A stretch of DNA of 64,000 nucleotides from an uncultured Exiguobacterium sp. (lineage in GTDB: Bacteria > Bacillota > Bacilli > Exiguobacteriales > Exiguobacteriaceae). The notes below the pieces were generated by a model. The model saw only the letters and a program-made list of their open reading frames with translations, was not told where the DNA came from and searched no databases. The stretch spans positions 682,001 to 746,000 of the forward strand of contig CAJYMC010000007.1 in NCBI GenBank assembly GCA_913775715.1, written 5' to 3'. Position numbers and translations under genes: made by a program. Positions 9,079 to 17,605 of the stretch are shown piece after piece. Position 1 is the first letter of the stretch. The number at the start of each line of letters is the position of its first letter.

Positions 9079-10428
9079 ATGCAGCTCAAAGAATCGATCT
9101 ACTTTCACTCACCGATTTTCATCCAAAATTTGTTGACGACTTTACAAGGACGTCGCCTGTTCCATGAACGATACGGTTCCACCTATCAGCAACGCTTACA
9201 AGAACTGAAACAGAAGTTAGGACGACCGATTGACGTTCGAGCAGAACAGTTGCATCGATTGAACGAGTTCCTTGATTTTTGCCAAACGCACAGTCCGTAT
9301 TATCAAGAATTATTTTCTTCCCTTGCGTTAGAGCTCCCTTTACGATCGATTGACGAACTAACACAGATTCCCCCTTTGACGAAAGAAATCTTACGGCAAC
9401 AAAATGAGACCATCCATGCGCGCGTCCATGCTCCAATTCTAGGAAAAACGGGCGGTACGACCGGTAAATCGATTCAAGTTCATTATACGAAGGAAGACAT
9501 GCAAATCCGAATGGCACATCTCGACTTCTTCAAATGGACCCATGGAGTCGATCAAGGGATGCGGCGAGCTAGTTTTACTGGTCAAACGCTCGCTTCCCCG
9601 CAACAAAAGGCACCGGTTTATTGGCGGACGAATAAAGTCATCAATCAGATGTTGTTCTCGATTAAAAACATCAATCCGAAAACCGCTGCTGCATACATTG
9701 AACAACTGAATCGGTTTCAGCCGGAATCGGTTGATGGTTTGCCCTCAGGAATGATCGAAGTTGCGCGATATGCTAAAAAATATGGGATGATCTGTACGTT
9801 TCGACCTAAAGCGATTTTCCCGACGGCAGAAATGATGACGGCAGAAGAACGAACGCTCGTCGAAGACGTCTTTCATGCGCCGATCTATGATCAGTATGCG
9901 TCGTCAGAAGGGGCGCCGATCGTCGCCGAATGTCCGTATGGGAAAAAACATCTACATTATGAGATGGGTATCATTGAACGCGATGAGGACGGCGAAATTC
10001 TTGTGACGAGCTTTGATACGCACGGGACACCTCTCGTCCGTTACCGCGTCGGCGATCGGATGACGCTCAGTCGGGAAACATGTCCTTGTGGTCATCAAGG
10101 TCCGATCATCGCTTCGATCGACGGACGGGGGAGAAGCTTCATTCAACTTAGAAACGGACACCGTGTTTTTGAGGGCGAACTCGCGGGAATCGTTCGAGCG
10201 TTCCCGAACTGCATCGAACGCGTTCAATATATTCAAGAGACACGAGACGAGATTGTTTTATTATATGTTCCGGATGAGCGATGCTTCGAGAAAGAACATG
10301 AGAAGAAACTCTTTTTCGTTCTGGACCGACTGTTTGAGGGACAATTGAATGTCGTCATGCGCGCGGTACCGGAAATTCCGAAAGAAATCAGTGGAAAGAC
10401 GTTACTGATTAAACAACAGTATGCATGA
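9079..10428 (+). CDS. Phenylacetate-CoA ligase / CapK-like adenylating enzyme, copy 1
   Basis: A 449-residue ANL-superfamily AMP-forming enzyme of the PaaK/CapK/coenzyme F390 synthetase group. The P-loop-like GKTGGTTGKS (about residue 122), the YASSEGAPIV motif and the GTPLVRYRVGDR motif (the conserved Asp/Arg that contact ATP) are present, as is a Zn-type CPCGHQGP motif and a small C-terminal lid domain. Such enzymes activate a carboxylate with ATP and pass it to CoA or another acceptor; which acid is used here is unknown. GGAAGGAG precedes the ATG. A second, clearly homologous copy lies at 11511 beyond an AraC-type gene. A perfect palindromic terminator follows. Confidence 0.88.
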   Translation: MQLKESIYFHSPIFIQNLLTTLQGRRLFHERYGSTYQQRLQELKQKLGRPIDVRAEQLHRLNEFLDFCQTHSPYYQELFSSLALELPLRSIDELTQIPPLTKEILRQQNETIHARVHAPILGKTGGTTGKSIQVHYTKEDMQIRMAHLDFFKWTHGVDQGMRRASFTGQTLASPQQKAPVYWRTNKVINQMLFSIKNINPKTAAAYIEQLNRFQPESVDGLPSGMIEVARYAKKYGMICTFRPKAIFPTAEMMTAEERTLVEDVFHAPIYDQYASSEGAPIVAECPYGKKHLHYEMGIIERDEDGEILVTSFDTHGTPLVRYRVGDRMTLSRETCPCGHQGPIIASIDGRGRSFIQLRNGHRVFEGELAGIVRAFPNCIERVQYIQETRDEIVLLYVPDERCFEKEHEKKLFFVLDRLFEGQLNVVMRAVPEIPKEISGKTLLIKQQYA

Positions 10429-10434
10429 CACACG

Positions 10435-10466
10435 AAAAAGCGAGATCATCGATGATCTCGCTTTTT
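10435..10466. terminator. Perfect bidirectional terminator
   Basis: A perfect 32-bp palindrome starting AAAAAGCGAGATCAT, flanked by A and T runs, between the convergent ligase and AraC genes. Confidence 0.9.
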
Positions 10467-10483
10467 CATATGTCCTTAAACTG

Positions 10484-11338
10484 TCAGTCGCGCGGACGAA
10501 CCGGAATCCAGATGGCAGATTGATAATCGGCGGCAGACGGGTCGCCTGCCGAATAAACTTCGAGTTCGGCGTGAGGCAGTGGGTCATATCTATGCGATGG
10601 GAGCCACTCTTGATAGATACGCTGCCACATCTCTTGAATGGCATGTGGCATCGGACCAACGACTGGAAACGTCGCCCAAAGACTCGCCGGAATCGTCATC
10701 GTTTCCTGACCGGGCAGGACTTCCGTTGTCGTCGTCGCGATCCAATAATCCATCGATACTTCGGTGAAATTGGAGCAGACACCAACCACACCCTCAATCT
10801 GACCGTCATTTTGTTTGAACAAAGTAGCATCTTTACCGGAATGATTCACATCATTCCAAAATAATGGAATCAGTTGTTGTTGGGCACCATCTTGCGTCGG
10901 AAAATGTTTTCGCCATCCTGAAATCTGCAAAGCCGGTCGTTCAATGAGTTGGTAATTCATTTGCTCCAGTCCCTTCAAGGTCACCTGAATACTCAGGCGG
11001 TTATAGGCGTGAATCGGACGTCGCTCGTTTCGCATCAACGTCGGGGAACAACCATGCTGACGTTTGAAGGCTTTTGTGAATGCTTCCGGCGTCTCATAAC
11101 CAAAACGTAAAGCGAGATCGATGATTTTTTCGTCCGTCTGTGTCAATTGTTGAGCAGCAAGCGTCAGACGTCGTCCACGGATGTATTCGGGTAACGTCAT
11201 CATCGCAAGTAATGAAAACGTCCGTTGTAAAGGATACGTCTGCATCTGAGACACACTTGTCAAAACGTTGAGATCGAGCGAGTCTTCTAAATGATCTTCG
11301 ATGTAATCAATGACGCGTTGAATCGATTCGAGCCACAT
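10484..11338 (-). CDS. AraC-family regulator with GyrI-like effector domain
   Basis: A 284-residue transcription factor. Residues 1-105 hold two helix-turn-helix units of the AraC/XylS type (LALRFGYETPEAFTKAFKRQ is the second, with the typical GY.....F.R.F pattern). Residues about 115-284 form a GyrI-like/effector-binding domain ending in VWIPVRPRD, the layout of Rob/SoxS-related and BmrR-like multidrug sensors. A GGAGGTGA site fixes the ATG at 11338. It diverges from the second CapK-like ligase, with about 170 bases between them, and converges on the first, so one or both ligases are plausible targets. Confidence 0.9.
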   Translation of the reverse strand: MWLESIQRVIDYIEDHLEDSLDLNVLTSVSQMQTYPLQRTFSLLAMMTLPEYIRGRRLTLAAQQLTQTDEKIIDLALRFGYETPEAFTKAFKRQHGCSPTLMRNERRPIHAYNRLSIQVTLKGLEQMNYQLIERPALQISGWRKHFPTQDGAQQQLIPLFWNDVNHSGKDATLFKQNDGQIEGVVGVCSNFTEVSMDYWIATTTTEVLPGQETMTIPASLWATFPVVGPMPHAIQEMWQRIYQEWLPSHRYDPLPHAELEVYSAGDPSAADYQSAIWIPVRPRD

Positions 11339-11510
11339 CTTGTCACCTCCTTGTTATCAGTATAGTAGAGCGATGATCGTCGGGCCTGTCCAAGGTGATA
11401 GTAATTTGTCAGGATGCACTTTTCCACGTTTTTGTCATCTTCCTGTCAGTTATTTACGATATCGTAGAGATATCGTAATCGTTACTTCCCTTGCGAAAGG
11501 ACGTGATGAC

Positions 11511-12863
11511 ATGGGCATCAAAGAGCAGATCTATAGTCGCTCTCCTCTATTTCTCCAGCACCTCTTCACAACCCTCTATGGGTATCAATTGCATCGCGAA
11601 CGGTATGGGCGTGTCTATCAGGAACGCTTCCAAAGTTTACTTGAGCGGGAAAATAAGCAAATTGACGTGGAAGCGGAACAACTGGAGCGGTTAAATAATT
11701 TTCTTTTATTTTGTACTCATCATAGTGTCTACTATCAGGAACTGTTTGCTGCTATGAGAATCCGGTTACCGTTAACAGATTTAGCCGAATTGAAGCAAAT
11801 TCCTGTCCTTTCGAAAAATGTATTGCGTACTCGAATGAAAGACATTCGGACGGATGTCGCGGCTCCGATTCTTGGGAAGACAGGGGGGACGACGGGAATG
11901 TCGCTTCAGGTTCACTATACGGTGTCTGATATGCAGATTCGAATGGCCCATCTCGATTATTTCAAGGCGACCCATGGTGTCTACCGTGGCATGCGACGAA
12001 TCAGCTTTACGGCACAGGATCTCGTACCGGAGCGTCAACAGACGGACGTCTACTGGCGGATGAATCGAGCGGAAAATCAACTCCTGTTCACGGTGAAACG
12101 GATATCCCCACGGACGATGGCAGCGTATCTTGACGCTATCGAACGTTTTCAACCAGAAACGATCGATGGTCTTCCATCAGCAATGATTGAGCTCGCCCGG
12201 TTCGCGAAGCGAGAAGGGATCCGCTTGACGTGTCAACCGATTGCGATTTTCCCGACGGCAGAACGGATCGACGCGCAAGAGCGTCAAGTCATCGAAGAAG
12301 TGTTTCACGGACCAGTCTTTGATCAATATGCATCGTCTGAAGGGGCACCTATCGTTTCGGAATGCCGGTTTGGTCAAAAACATCTGCACCATGAGATGGG
12401 GATCATCGAACTCGATACAGACGGGGAGATTCTTGTGACGAGTTTTGATACACACGGAACCCCCCTCATTCGTTACCGGGTCGGAGATCGGATGACGCTC
12501 AGTCAGCGCACCTGTTCCTGTGGTCATCCGGGACCAATCATCGAATCGATTGACGGCAGGGGGCGGGCCTTCATCCAAAAACCGGATGGTCAAAAGATTT
12601 TTGAAGCGCAACTGTCGAGTCTCGTCAAACATTTGCCAAACAGTATCGAACGTATTCAATATGTTCAAATGACGACAGATAGCGTATCAATCTACTATGT
12701 TCCCGACGCAGAGCGGTTCAGTCAATCAGACGAACATCTTCTGATGGAACGGCTGTACCGTTTATTCGGTCGCGACATCCATCTCGATGTACAAGCCGTA
12801 TCTTATATCGATGCCGAGGAAAGCGGGAAAATTTTACTCGTTAAATCAAGCTTAACAGGATAA
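11511..12863 (+). CDS. Phenylacetate-CoA ligase / CapK-like adenylating enzyme, copy 2
   Basis: A 450-residue paralogue of the enzyme at 9079. The two align end to end: both begin with KE.IY..SP.F.Q.L.TTL, share GKTGGTTG, YASSEGAPIV, HGTPL.RYRVGDRMTLS and the CxCGH.GPI motif. The open frame runs upstream to 11340, but the paralogue's start and the AAAGGA site at 11496-11501 place the ATG at 11511. ATP-dependent carboxylate activation is expected; the substrate is not known. It lies divergent to the AraC-type gene and ends at a perfect palindromic terminator. The pair may arise from local duplication with the regulator inserted between or duplicated around. Confidence 0.88.
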   Translation: MGIKEQIYSRSPLFLQHLFTTLYGYQLHRERYGRVYQERFQSLLERENKQIDVEAEQLERLNNFLLFCTHHSVYYQELFAAMRIRLPLTDLAELKQIPVLSKNVLRTRMKDIRTDVAAPILGKTGGTTGMSLQVHYTVSDMQIRMAHLDYFKATHGVYRGMRRISFTAQDLVPERQQTDVYWRMNRAENQLLFTVKRISPRTMAAYLDAIERFQPETIDGLPSAMIELARFAKREGIRLTCQPIAIFPTAERIDAQERQVIEEVFHGPVFDQYASSEGAPIVSECRFGQKHLHHEMGIIELDTDGEILVTSFDTHGTPLIRYRVGDRMTLSQRTCSCGHPGPIIESIDGRGRAFIQKPDGQKIFEAQLSSLVKHLPNSIERIQYVQMTTDSVSIYYVPDAERFSQSDEHLLMERLYRLFGRDIHLDVQAVSYIDAEESGKILLVKSSLTG

Positions 12864-12897
12864 AAAAGTGGACAGATGGCGCCATCTGTCCACTTTT
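12864..12897 (+). terminator. Perfect palindromic terminator
   Basis: AAAAGTGGACAGATGGC and its exact complement form a 17-bp stem ending in TTTT, right after the second ligase. Confidence 0.9.
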
Positions 12898-12912
12898 AAT
12901 TACTTTTCACCA

Positions 12913-12964
12913 TACCTCTTTAGAAGTACAAAACATCTCTGCTGTTGGTACTTCTAAAGAGGTA
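12913..12964. repeat. Long perfect inverted repeat, 17-bp arms
   Basis: TACCTCTTTAGAAGTAC at 12913-12929 is exactly complementary to 12948-12964, with an 18-base loop. The flanks (12891-12912 and 12965-12986) are also partly complementary (CACTTTT...ACTTTT against AAAAGT...AAAGTG). It lacks a T run on either strand, so it is not a typical terminator for the convergent genes on both sides. Confidence 0.75.
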
Positions 12965-12988
12965 CCACGTTAAAAGTGTTAAAGTGCC

Positions 12989-13342
12989 TCATTGATTCAA
13001 ATTGTTTTTGATATCCCTTACCTTTTTTAAAAGCCATTTTTTATTTTCTTTGTCTTTTACGATAATAAAATCTTCTGTTCCTTTAACAGAATAGATGGTG
13101 GACCCAACTGAAAAAAGATTCGATTGGCTGTTCGCTTGGGGCATTTCATATGCTTTTGTTTTCTTTAATATCGTACTCATTTTTTCTCCTTGTTGCTTAA
13201 ATGCATCTACATCTGCTTCTGTTCCGCTATACTCTTTGTTATTCACAATGACGATCATGGCATGACTAACTTCGTCCTCTGTATCGGTTTGACTGCATTC
13301 GAATAAAAATCCAATGAACACAATGACGAATATCTTTTTCAT
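12989..13342 (-). CDS. Small secreted or lipoprotein-like hypothetical protein
   Basis: A 117-residue protein more AT-rich than its neighbours. It starts MKKIFVIVFIGFLFEC, a short basic N-terminus and hydrophobic core followed by a cysteine; the lipobox (LFEC) is not canonical, so it may be an anchored or secreted protein instead. The remainder is a polar beta-rich domain (IVIVNNKEYSGTEADVDAF, then GSTIYSVKGTEDFIIVKD). An in-frame extension of 25 codons exists, but AAGGAGGT lies just before the ATG at 13340-13342. I do not recognise the family. The only neighbour on its strand is the inverted repeat downstream. Confidence 0.7.
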   Translation of the reverse strand: MKKIFVIVFIGFLFECSQTDTEDEVSHAMIVIVNNKEYSGTEADVDAFKQQGEKMSTILKKTKAYEMPQANSQSNLFSVGSTIYSVKGTEDFIIVKDKENKKWLLKKVRDIKNNLNQ

Positions 13343-13451
13343 CGGAACCTCCTTATATGAGTATTCGTTGAATAGTAACGTAAATTCATGATAGGTAAAA
13401 GTCGCTTCCTTTACCAAGTATAAGGTAAAATAAGGAAAAGGAGGGAGATAG

Positions 13452-14183
13452 ATGAAACCTCAGATTTTACTTTTAGGCATATTCCATCTCGATCGCCCGG
13501 CAAATGGTGACATGATTCGTCCAGCAATATTTGATATCGCGTCAGAGAGAAGGCAACGAGAAATCCAAGAAGTCGTTGCTCGATTGAACGCATTTCGACC
13601 GACAGGCGTTGCCCTTGAGACGGCACCTGAACGCATGAGTGACCTGCAACATACATATGAAACCTATCAACACGAGAGCGATTTAACCGAAAATGAACGC
13701 CAACAAATCGGCTTTCGCTTAGCCCGGATGGCAGGAATAGCAGATCTCTATGGGGTCGATTGGAATGAAATCGTACCCGGCGTACCGGATTTAGGAATCG
13801 TCCGATCACATCATCCGAAAGCATTTGAGACGATCGTCGCGGCTGAGATGAATCGGACTGAACAGTTAGAGCACGCGATGGAGCAGTTATCCTTCTCCGA
13901 ATGGCTCGATCGATTGCACGCTGAAGAAACGATTGCAGCGTCGGCTATAATCTATGATCAAATCGAACGACTGGAAAGCGGGCGGATTTGGGTTGAACGC
14001 TACTGGCGAGTCCGCAATCAAAAGATCGCAAATCGTTTACTGCACCTCGCTCAGGCGAACGAACGAATCGTTTGTTTGTACGGTGCTGCGCACCTCCCGT
14101 TATTACGACAATATTTGAATGACTCGAACCAAGTCGAAGTGATGACGTGGAACGATTGGAACAACGAAAAGGAGTGTATGTAA
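13452..14183 (+). CDS. DUF5694 family protein
   Basis: A 243-residue protein beginning MKPQILLLGIFHLDRP with SERRQREIQEV and GVALETAPER further on, a pattern I associate with the DUF5694 family (TraB/ChaN-related fold, putative hydrolase). The conserved LGIFH, ALE and LYGAAHLPLL segments match the three blocks of that superfamily, which in relatives line a metal site, though activity is not shown for DUF5694. GGAGGGAG precedes the ATG. The next gene starts at the base after the stop codon, so the two are translated together. Confidence 0.75.
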   Translation: MKPQILLLGIFHLDRPANGDMIRPAIFDIASERRQREIQEVVARLNAFRPTGVALETAPERMSDLQHTYETYQHESDLTENERQQIGFRLARMAGIADLYGVDWNEIVPGVPDLGIVRSHHPKAFETIVAAEMNRTEQLEHAMEQLSFSEWLDRLHAEETIAASAIIYDQIERLESGRIWVERYWRVRNQKIANRLLHLAQANERIVCLYGAAHLPLLRQYLNDSNQVEVMTWNDWNNEKECM

Positions 14184-14780
14184 ATGCTATTTCACTACCA
14201 TATTTGGACACCACATTTGGAAGAAACAGAAGCCTGGTACACGGCACGCGGGTTTCACGTTTCTCAGCGGATCGGGAAAAAGGACGGAGAGTTTTCGTCA
14301 TTTAATCCACCTCTGTCATGGGATGATTTTCGAACGGATCAAATTTTATTCCGAATCATTGAAATGAAACGGGGAGCGGTCAATGTGACGATCGGATTCG
14401 GAAAAATAGTTCGCTTCGATCACATCGGATTTTTGATACAGCCTGGTGACGTGCAAACAATTCTTGATCGCGCAGAAACGTTATCGTTCACAGTCCAAGC
14501 GAACGAGCGGCGGACGTTCTTGCAAACACCGTACGGATTACGAATTGAACTGCAAGTCCATGAAGATGCAATTGCGGATACTGATGGAACGACACTTGAG
14601 CGTCTAATCCTAGCGACGCCGCGCGAAGGGTTAGAGGCGGATTTAGCGAAACTGTTCGATCGACCAATCTCACAAATCCAAACCGTCCGCGGGGAGAAGA
14701 CCGTCTTACAAGAAGCAGTCTTTTCCGACGTATCGCTCGTAGGAACGGATCCGAACGGTGTTCAGCTCGTCTGCTCATAA
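14184..14780 (+). CDS. VOC superfamily (glyoxalase-like) protein
   Basis: A 198-residue protein of the vicinal oxygen chelate superfamily: MLFHYHIWTPHLEETEAWYTARGFHV is the first beta-alpha-beta unit and RFDHIGFLIQPGDVQTILD the second, each with a candidate metal-binding His. VOC members isomerise, cleave or bind small molecules, so a function cannot be given. The start overlaps the stop region of the DUF5694 gene, with an AAGGAG site inside it. The 3' end overlaps the convergent dehydrogenase gene by 19 bases. Confidence 0.8.
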   Translation: MLFHYHIWTPHLEETEAWYTARGFHVSQRIGKKDGEFSSFNPPLSWDDFRTDQILFRIIEMKRGAVNVTIGFGKIVRFDHIGFLIQPGDVQTILDRAETLSFTVQANERRTFLQTPYGLRIELQVHEDAIADTDGTTLERLILATPREGLEADLAKLFDRPISQIQTVRGEKTVLQEAVFSDVSLVGTDPNGVQLVCS

Positions 14781-15688
14781 TCAACGAATACTTTGATCGG
14801 GAGATCTGGTGTTTTCATTAAGCTAGCGAAGCAACTGGCAAGCTCCGAAAACGAAGTCTCGTGTTCGAACAATGCGGGCAATGTCGCGTGACGATCATCT
14901 GAAAAGAGCCAGTCTGCGTGCTTGCGGTAGTCCCAGCCGTCACTCGATGCAACGATCTGAAGTTCTTTCGCGTGAAATGCGGGCGTCAACGTCAAGGTTT
15001 CCCGGTTGCCGTCCGATAAGACGCAGATTGCACCATGAGGACGAACAGCAGACTGAAGCTCGGCAAAGGCCGCTTGACGTCCGGAACATTCGATGGCGAC
15101 GTCATACATACTTGAACCCGATGTGACAATACGTGCACCTAATTGACGCGCTAACTCCGCTCGGGACGTAAGCGGCTCGAGGATATCAATCTGACGAACG
15201 TTAACGTAATGCCGTAAGTAATGTACCGTCAGCAAACCGATCGTACCCATTCCAGAAACTAAGACGCTTGTGTCGGGTGTCAATGTCAGCTTTCGAACGC
15301 CTTTTGCCGCGTCACAAGACAGAATCAATAGTAAGGCTTCACGTGGTGAGACATGAGCAGGAACCGGGAGGACCTTCGATTCAGGAACGATCGCCTGATT
15401 TTGATGACCATAGAAGCTGACAACCCGATCGCCGGGCTTGACGATTTGGACGGCGTCACCAACTGCAAGCACTTCGCCATAACTTTCATATCCTGTCTCG
15501 AGCGGATAGTCATAGCTGGTTTCGGTCATATCTTGTTCCAGCCATTGGGGAAGTTCGGCACCGATACTGATGGCACCGGCTAGAGTGCGGACGTGGACGT
15601 CATGGATGCCAAGCGGTGGCAGTTCCCGAACAAGATAACCAGGCATCTTCGACTCAACAAGACAGCAAATTTTTGTAGTGTTCAACAC
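14762..15688 (-). CDS. Zinc-binding/MDR-type alcohol dehydrogenase-like protein
   Basis: A 308-residue medium-chain dehydrogenase/reductase. The N-terminal GroES-like half has GYESYGEVLAVGDAVQIVKPGDRVV, and the nucleotide fold is marked by VLVSGMGTIGLLTVHYL near residue 140. It is shorter than typical zinc alcohol dehydrogenases and I do not see the usual catalytic Cys-His pair or the four-cysteine structural zinc lobe, so it may be a zinc-free member. The start is a GTG at 15686-15688 with GAGG upstream. NAD(P)-linked oxidoreduction is inferred; substrate unknown. It is divergent from the small membrane protein at 15812. Confidence 0.82.
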   Translation of the reverse strand: MLNTTKICCLVESKMPGYLVRELPPLGIHDVHVRTLAGAISIGAELPQWLEQDMTETSYDYPLETGYESYGEVLAVGDAVQIVKPGDRVVSFYGHQNQAIVPESKVLPVPAHVSPREALLLILSCDAAKGVRKLTLTPDTSVLVSGMGTIGLLTVHYLRHYVNVRQIDILEPLTSRAELARQLGARIVTSGSSMYDVAIECSGRQAAFAELQSAVRPHGAICVLSDGNRETLTLTPAFHAKELQIVASSDGWDYRKHADWLFSDDRHATLPALFEHETSFSELASCFASLMKTPDLPIKVFVDYEQTS

Positions 15689-15811
15689 GTAAACCTCATT
15701 TCATTGTTGGATTGATGACACATGGATCAAGCATATATCACTTTACTTGTAAAATATAACAATTCGAAACCGGAAATAATGTAAAATAATAAAGAATAGG
15801 GGGTGGATTGA

Positions 15812-15979
15812 ATGGAACCATTATTGATTTTGGCATTGCTCGTGTTCGCATTTTTGACGTTTCGGTATAGTAAGATCCTCGTCCGAAATGATATTTCTGC
15901 CGCACACAAACGACTCGCGATCGTCTTTTATTTGATTGCGGTCAGTGGACTCGGCGCTGTCGTCTATTTTAACGTATAA
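15812..15979 (+). CDS. Small membrane protein of 55 residues
   Basis: Not obvious from long-frame scans. The ATG at 15812 follows a GGGGGTGG site and opens 55 codons: MEPLLILALLVFAFLTFRYS, a polar stretch with KRL, then VFYLIAVSGLGAVVYFNV and a TAA. Two hydrophobic segments (residues 3-17 and 37-53) suggest a double-spanning or hairpin membrane protein. The RDD gene starts 12 bases later behind its own AAGGAGG site, so it leads the operon that continues to 17550. No family recognised. Confidence 0.7.
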   Translation: MEPLLILALLVFAFLTFRYSKILVRNDISAAHKRLAIVFYLIAVSGLGAVVYFNV

Positions 15980-15991
15980 GGAGGACCATTC

Positions 15992-16405
15992 ATGCATTTA
16001 ACGACCAAACGACGAATCGGTGCGTATATTATCAACCAAGCTGTTTATCTTGGACTTTCCGTCGTCATCGAAAAAACGGTATTACGATGTGTGAAGTCAG
16101 AAGGCGTGCACGCCTTCGTCACACAACCGACGATCAGTTTTCTAGGAGAAGTCGCGCAATTAAAACTATTGAACGGAAAAACGATTGGTGGTCAGATTTG
16201 TGGCATCCAGGTTGAAAGCGAGAACGGCTTGCCGTTGACGACAAAACAAATCGTCCGCCGAACAGTCTATCGTGATACGGTCTCGCTATTTAAGATTCGA
16301 CCGTACTGGAAACCGTTTCTTGAGAACGGACAACGATTACCGGAGGATGACTTCGCGAGAACGATCGTCCGCTTGAACCAGGAGAAGCTAAAAAATGAAG
16401 CTTGA
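15992..16405 (+). CDS. RDD-domain membrane protein
   Basis: A 137-residue protein whose N-terminus (RRIGAYIINQAVYLGLSVVIE) looks like the first helix region of RDD proteins, and which keeps the later GKTIGGQICGIQV segment, typical of the second RDD helix pair, and KQIVRRTVYRD. RDD proteins are integral membrane proteins of mostly unknown role; a few act in Na+ or small-molecule transport. It is short and has only weak hydrophobic segments, so it may be divergent. The stop overlaps the following hydrolase gene by 11 bases. Confidence 0.7.
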   Translation: MHLTTKRRIGAYIINQAVYLGLSVVIEKTVLRCVKSEGVHAFVTQPTISFLGEVAQLKLLNGKTIGGQICGIQVESENGLPLTTKQIVRRTVYRDTVSLFKIRPYWKPFLENGQRLPEDDFARTIVRLNQEKLKNEA

Positions 16406-17120
16406 TTTTCATGTCCATTGTGTCCGTGCCTCTCAAACTACAGGAGCCATTCTGCTTTATCATGGTTGGGGCGGAACGGCTGTTTCTTATCTAGAGTTTG
16501 CGCGACAATTATCTGAAGAAGGATACGATGTCTTCATCCCGGAACTTCTTCGACACGACCAGCGTGAACCGCTTGATCATCCATTTGATCCAGAAATAAC
16601 GACGACCTATTTTTGGTCCGTCGTCGAACAATCGATTACGGAAGCGACAGCTATCATCGAACAATCAGGCTGGCATGTTTCAGACGTGATGGCGATCGGT
16701 GTCTCGATGGGTGGGTTCATTGCCCACGGGATCATGGCGCGTTTGCCGATTAAAGCACTCGTTGCGATCAATGGGGGCGGTGCCTATCTTGAAGCAGAAC
16801 GTCAATTCCGCGCGCGCGATGGGCGACCGGTCATCAAAGAAACAGATGTACCATGGAAGCTCGATCCAATCAGTGTGATGGATGAGCGTCCACGGTTGCT
16901 CCTGCATGGGGATGCGGATGACATCATTCCACTATCGATCCAGCAGTTTTATCACGCAACCGCTGTACAAGCAGGTATGGCGCAAACGACCGTATTAGAC
17001 GTTTTTCCAGGTGTCAATCATACCGTGACTGATGTCATGATCGAGCAGCTGATCACATGGCTGAAGCACGTCAAACTTCAAGGAGCGACAGATGGACTAC
17101 ATACGTTTTCTTCGCAGTAA
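16395..17120 (+). CDS. Alpha/beta hydrolase (YitV/dienelactone hydrolase-like)
   Basis: A 241-residue serine hydrolase of the alpha/beta fold. ILLYHGWGG near residue 20 is the oxyanion-hole HG motif, GVSMGG near residue 104 is the nucleophile elbow, and DADDIIP then GVNHTV supply the acid and catalytic histidine. Such proteins are esterases or peptidases; it resembles B. subtilis YitV. Its start lies inside the RDD gene and its end inside the Nudix gene, indicating translational coupling in one operon. Confidence 0.85.
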   Translation: MKLDFHVHCVRASQTTGAILLYHGWGGTAVSYLEFARQLSEEGYDVFIPELLRHDQREPLDHPFDPEITTTYFWSVVEQSITEATAIIEQSGWHVSDVMAIGVSMGGFIAHGIMARLPIKALVAINGGGAYLEAERQFRARDGRPVIKETDVPWKLDPISVMDERPRLLLHGDADDIIPLSIQQFYHATAVQAGMAQTTVLDVFPGVNHTVTDVMIEQLITWLKHVKLQGATDGLHTFSSQ

Positions 17121-17550
17121 GGTCGGTCAGGAAAAAGTGATGTTGAACTTTGCCGGTGGGATTGTCTTTGACAAGGAGGGGCGCATTCTTCTTCAAAAAC
17201 GGCGGGAGCAACAAGCATGGGGCTTTCCGGGCGGGGCACTGGAACTAGGAGAGTCGCTCGTTGAAGCTGCACAGCGTGAGATTTTGGAAGAGACCGGTTT
17301 TCATGTCAGGATCGAACGGTTAAGTGGTGTCTATTCGAAATACGAAGAGATGTATCCAAACGGGGATGTCGCCCAACCGATCGTCCATTTTTTCGTTTGC
17401 CGAATCAATAAGGGACAATTGACGATTGATTCCGATGAATCACTCGATGTTGCTTTTTTTGAAAGAGATCAGATGCCAGAACTCTATAGCGACCTGCATC
17501 AAACCGCCTGGAACGATTTTTTGACGGAACCGGGTCCAGTCTTTCGATAA
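17092..17550 (+). CDS. Nudix hydrolase
   Basis: A 152-residue Nudix hydrolase with a complete Nudix box (GGALELGESLVEAAQRE plus ILEETGF, residues 47-69), preceded by WGFPGG. Such enzymes cleave nucleoside diphosphates linked to other moieties, with Mg2+ held by the box glutamates. The substrate is unknown. The start overlaps the hydrolase gene by 29 bases and a terminator follows at 17554, closing the operon. Confidence 0.9.
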   Translation: MDYIRFLRSKVGQEKVMLNFAGGIVFDKEGRILLQKRREQQAWGFPGGALELGESLVEAAQREILEETGFHVRIERLSGVYSKYEEMYPNGDVAQPIVHFFVCRINKGQLTIDSDESLDVAFFERDQMPELYSDLHQTAWNDFLTEPGPVFR

Positions 17551-17553
17551 CGT

Positions 17554-17592
17554 AAAACATCCTTCTGATTTTAACGTCAAAAGGATGTTTTT
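17554..17592 (+). terminator. Intrinsic terminator
   Basis: AAAACATCCTT pairs with AAGGATGTTTT, ending in a T run. It sits between the convergent Nudix and SDR genes. Confidence 0.8.
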
Positions 17593-17605
17593 ACATGCGA
17601 CATAT

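Noticed and set aside
10421..10864. 147-codon open frame on the plus strand
   Set aside because: Antisense to the AraC-type regulator; its start lies in the palindromic terminator.
12177..12668. 163-codon open frame on the minus strand
   Set aside because: Antisense to the second ligase, which has clear family motifs; no ribosome site.
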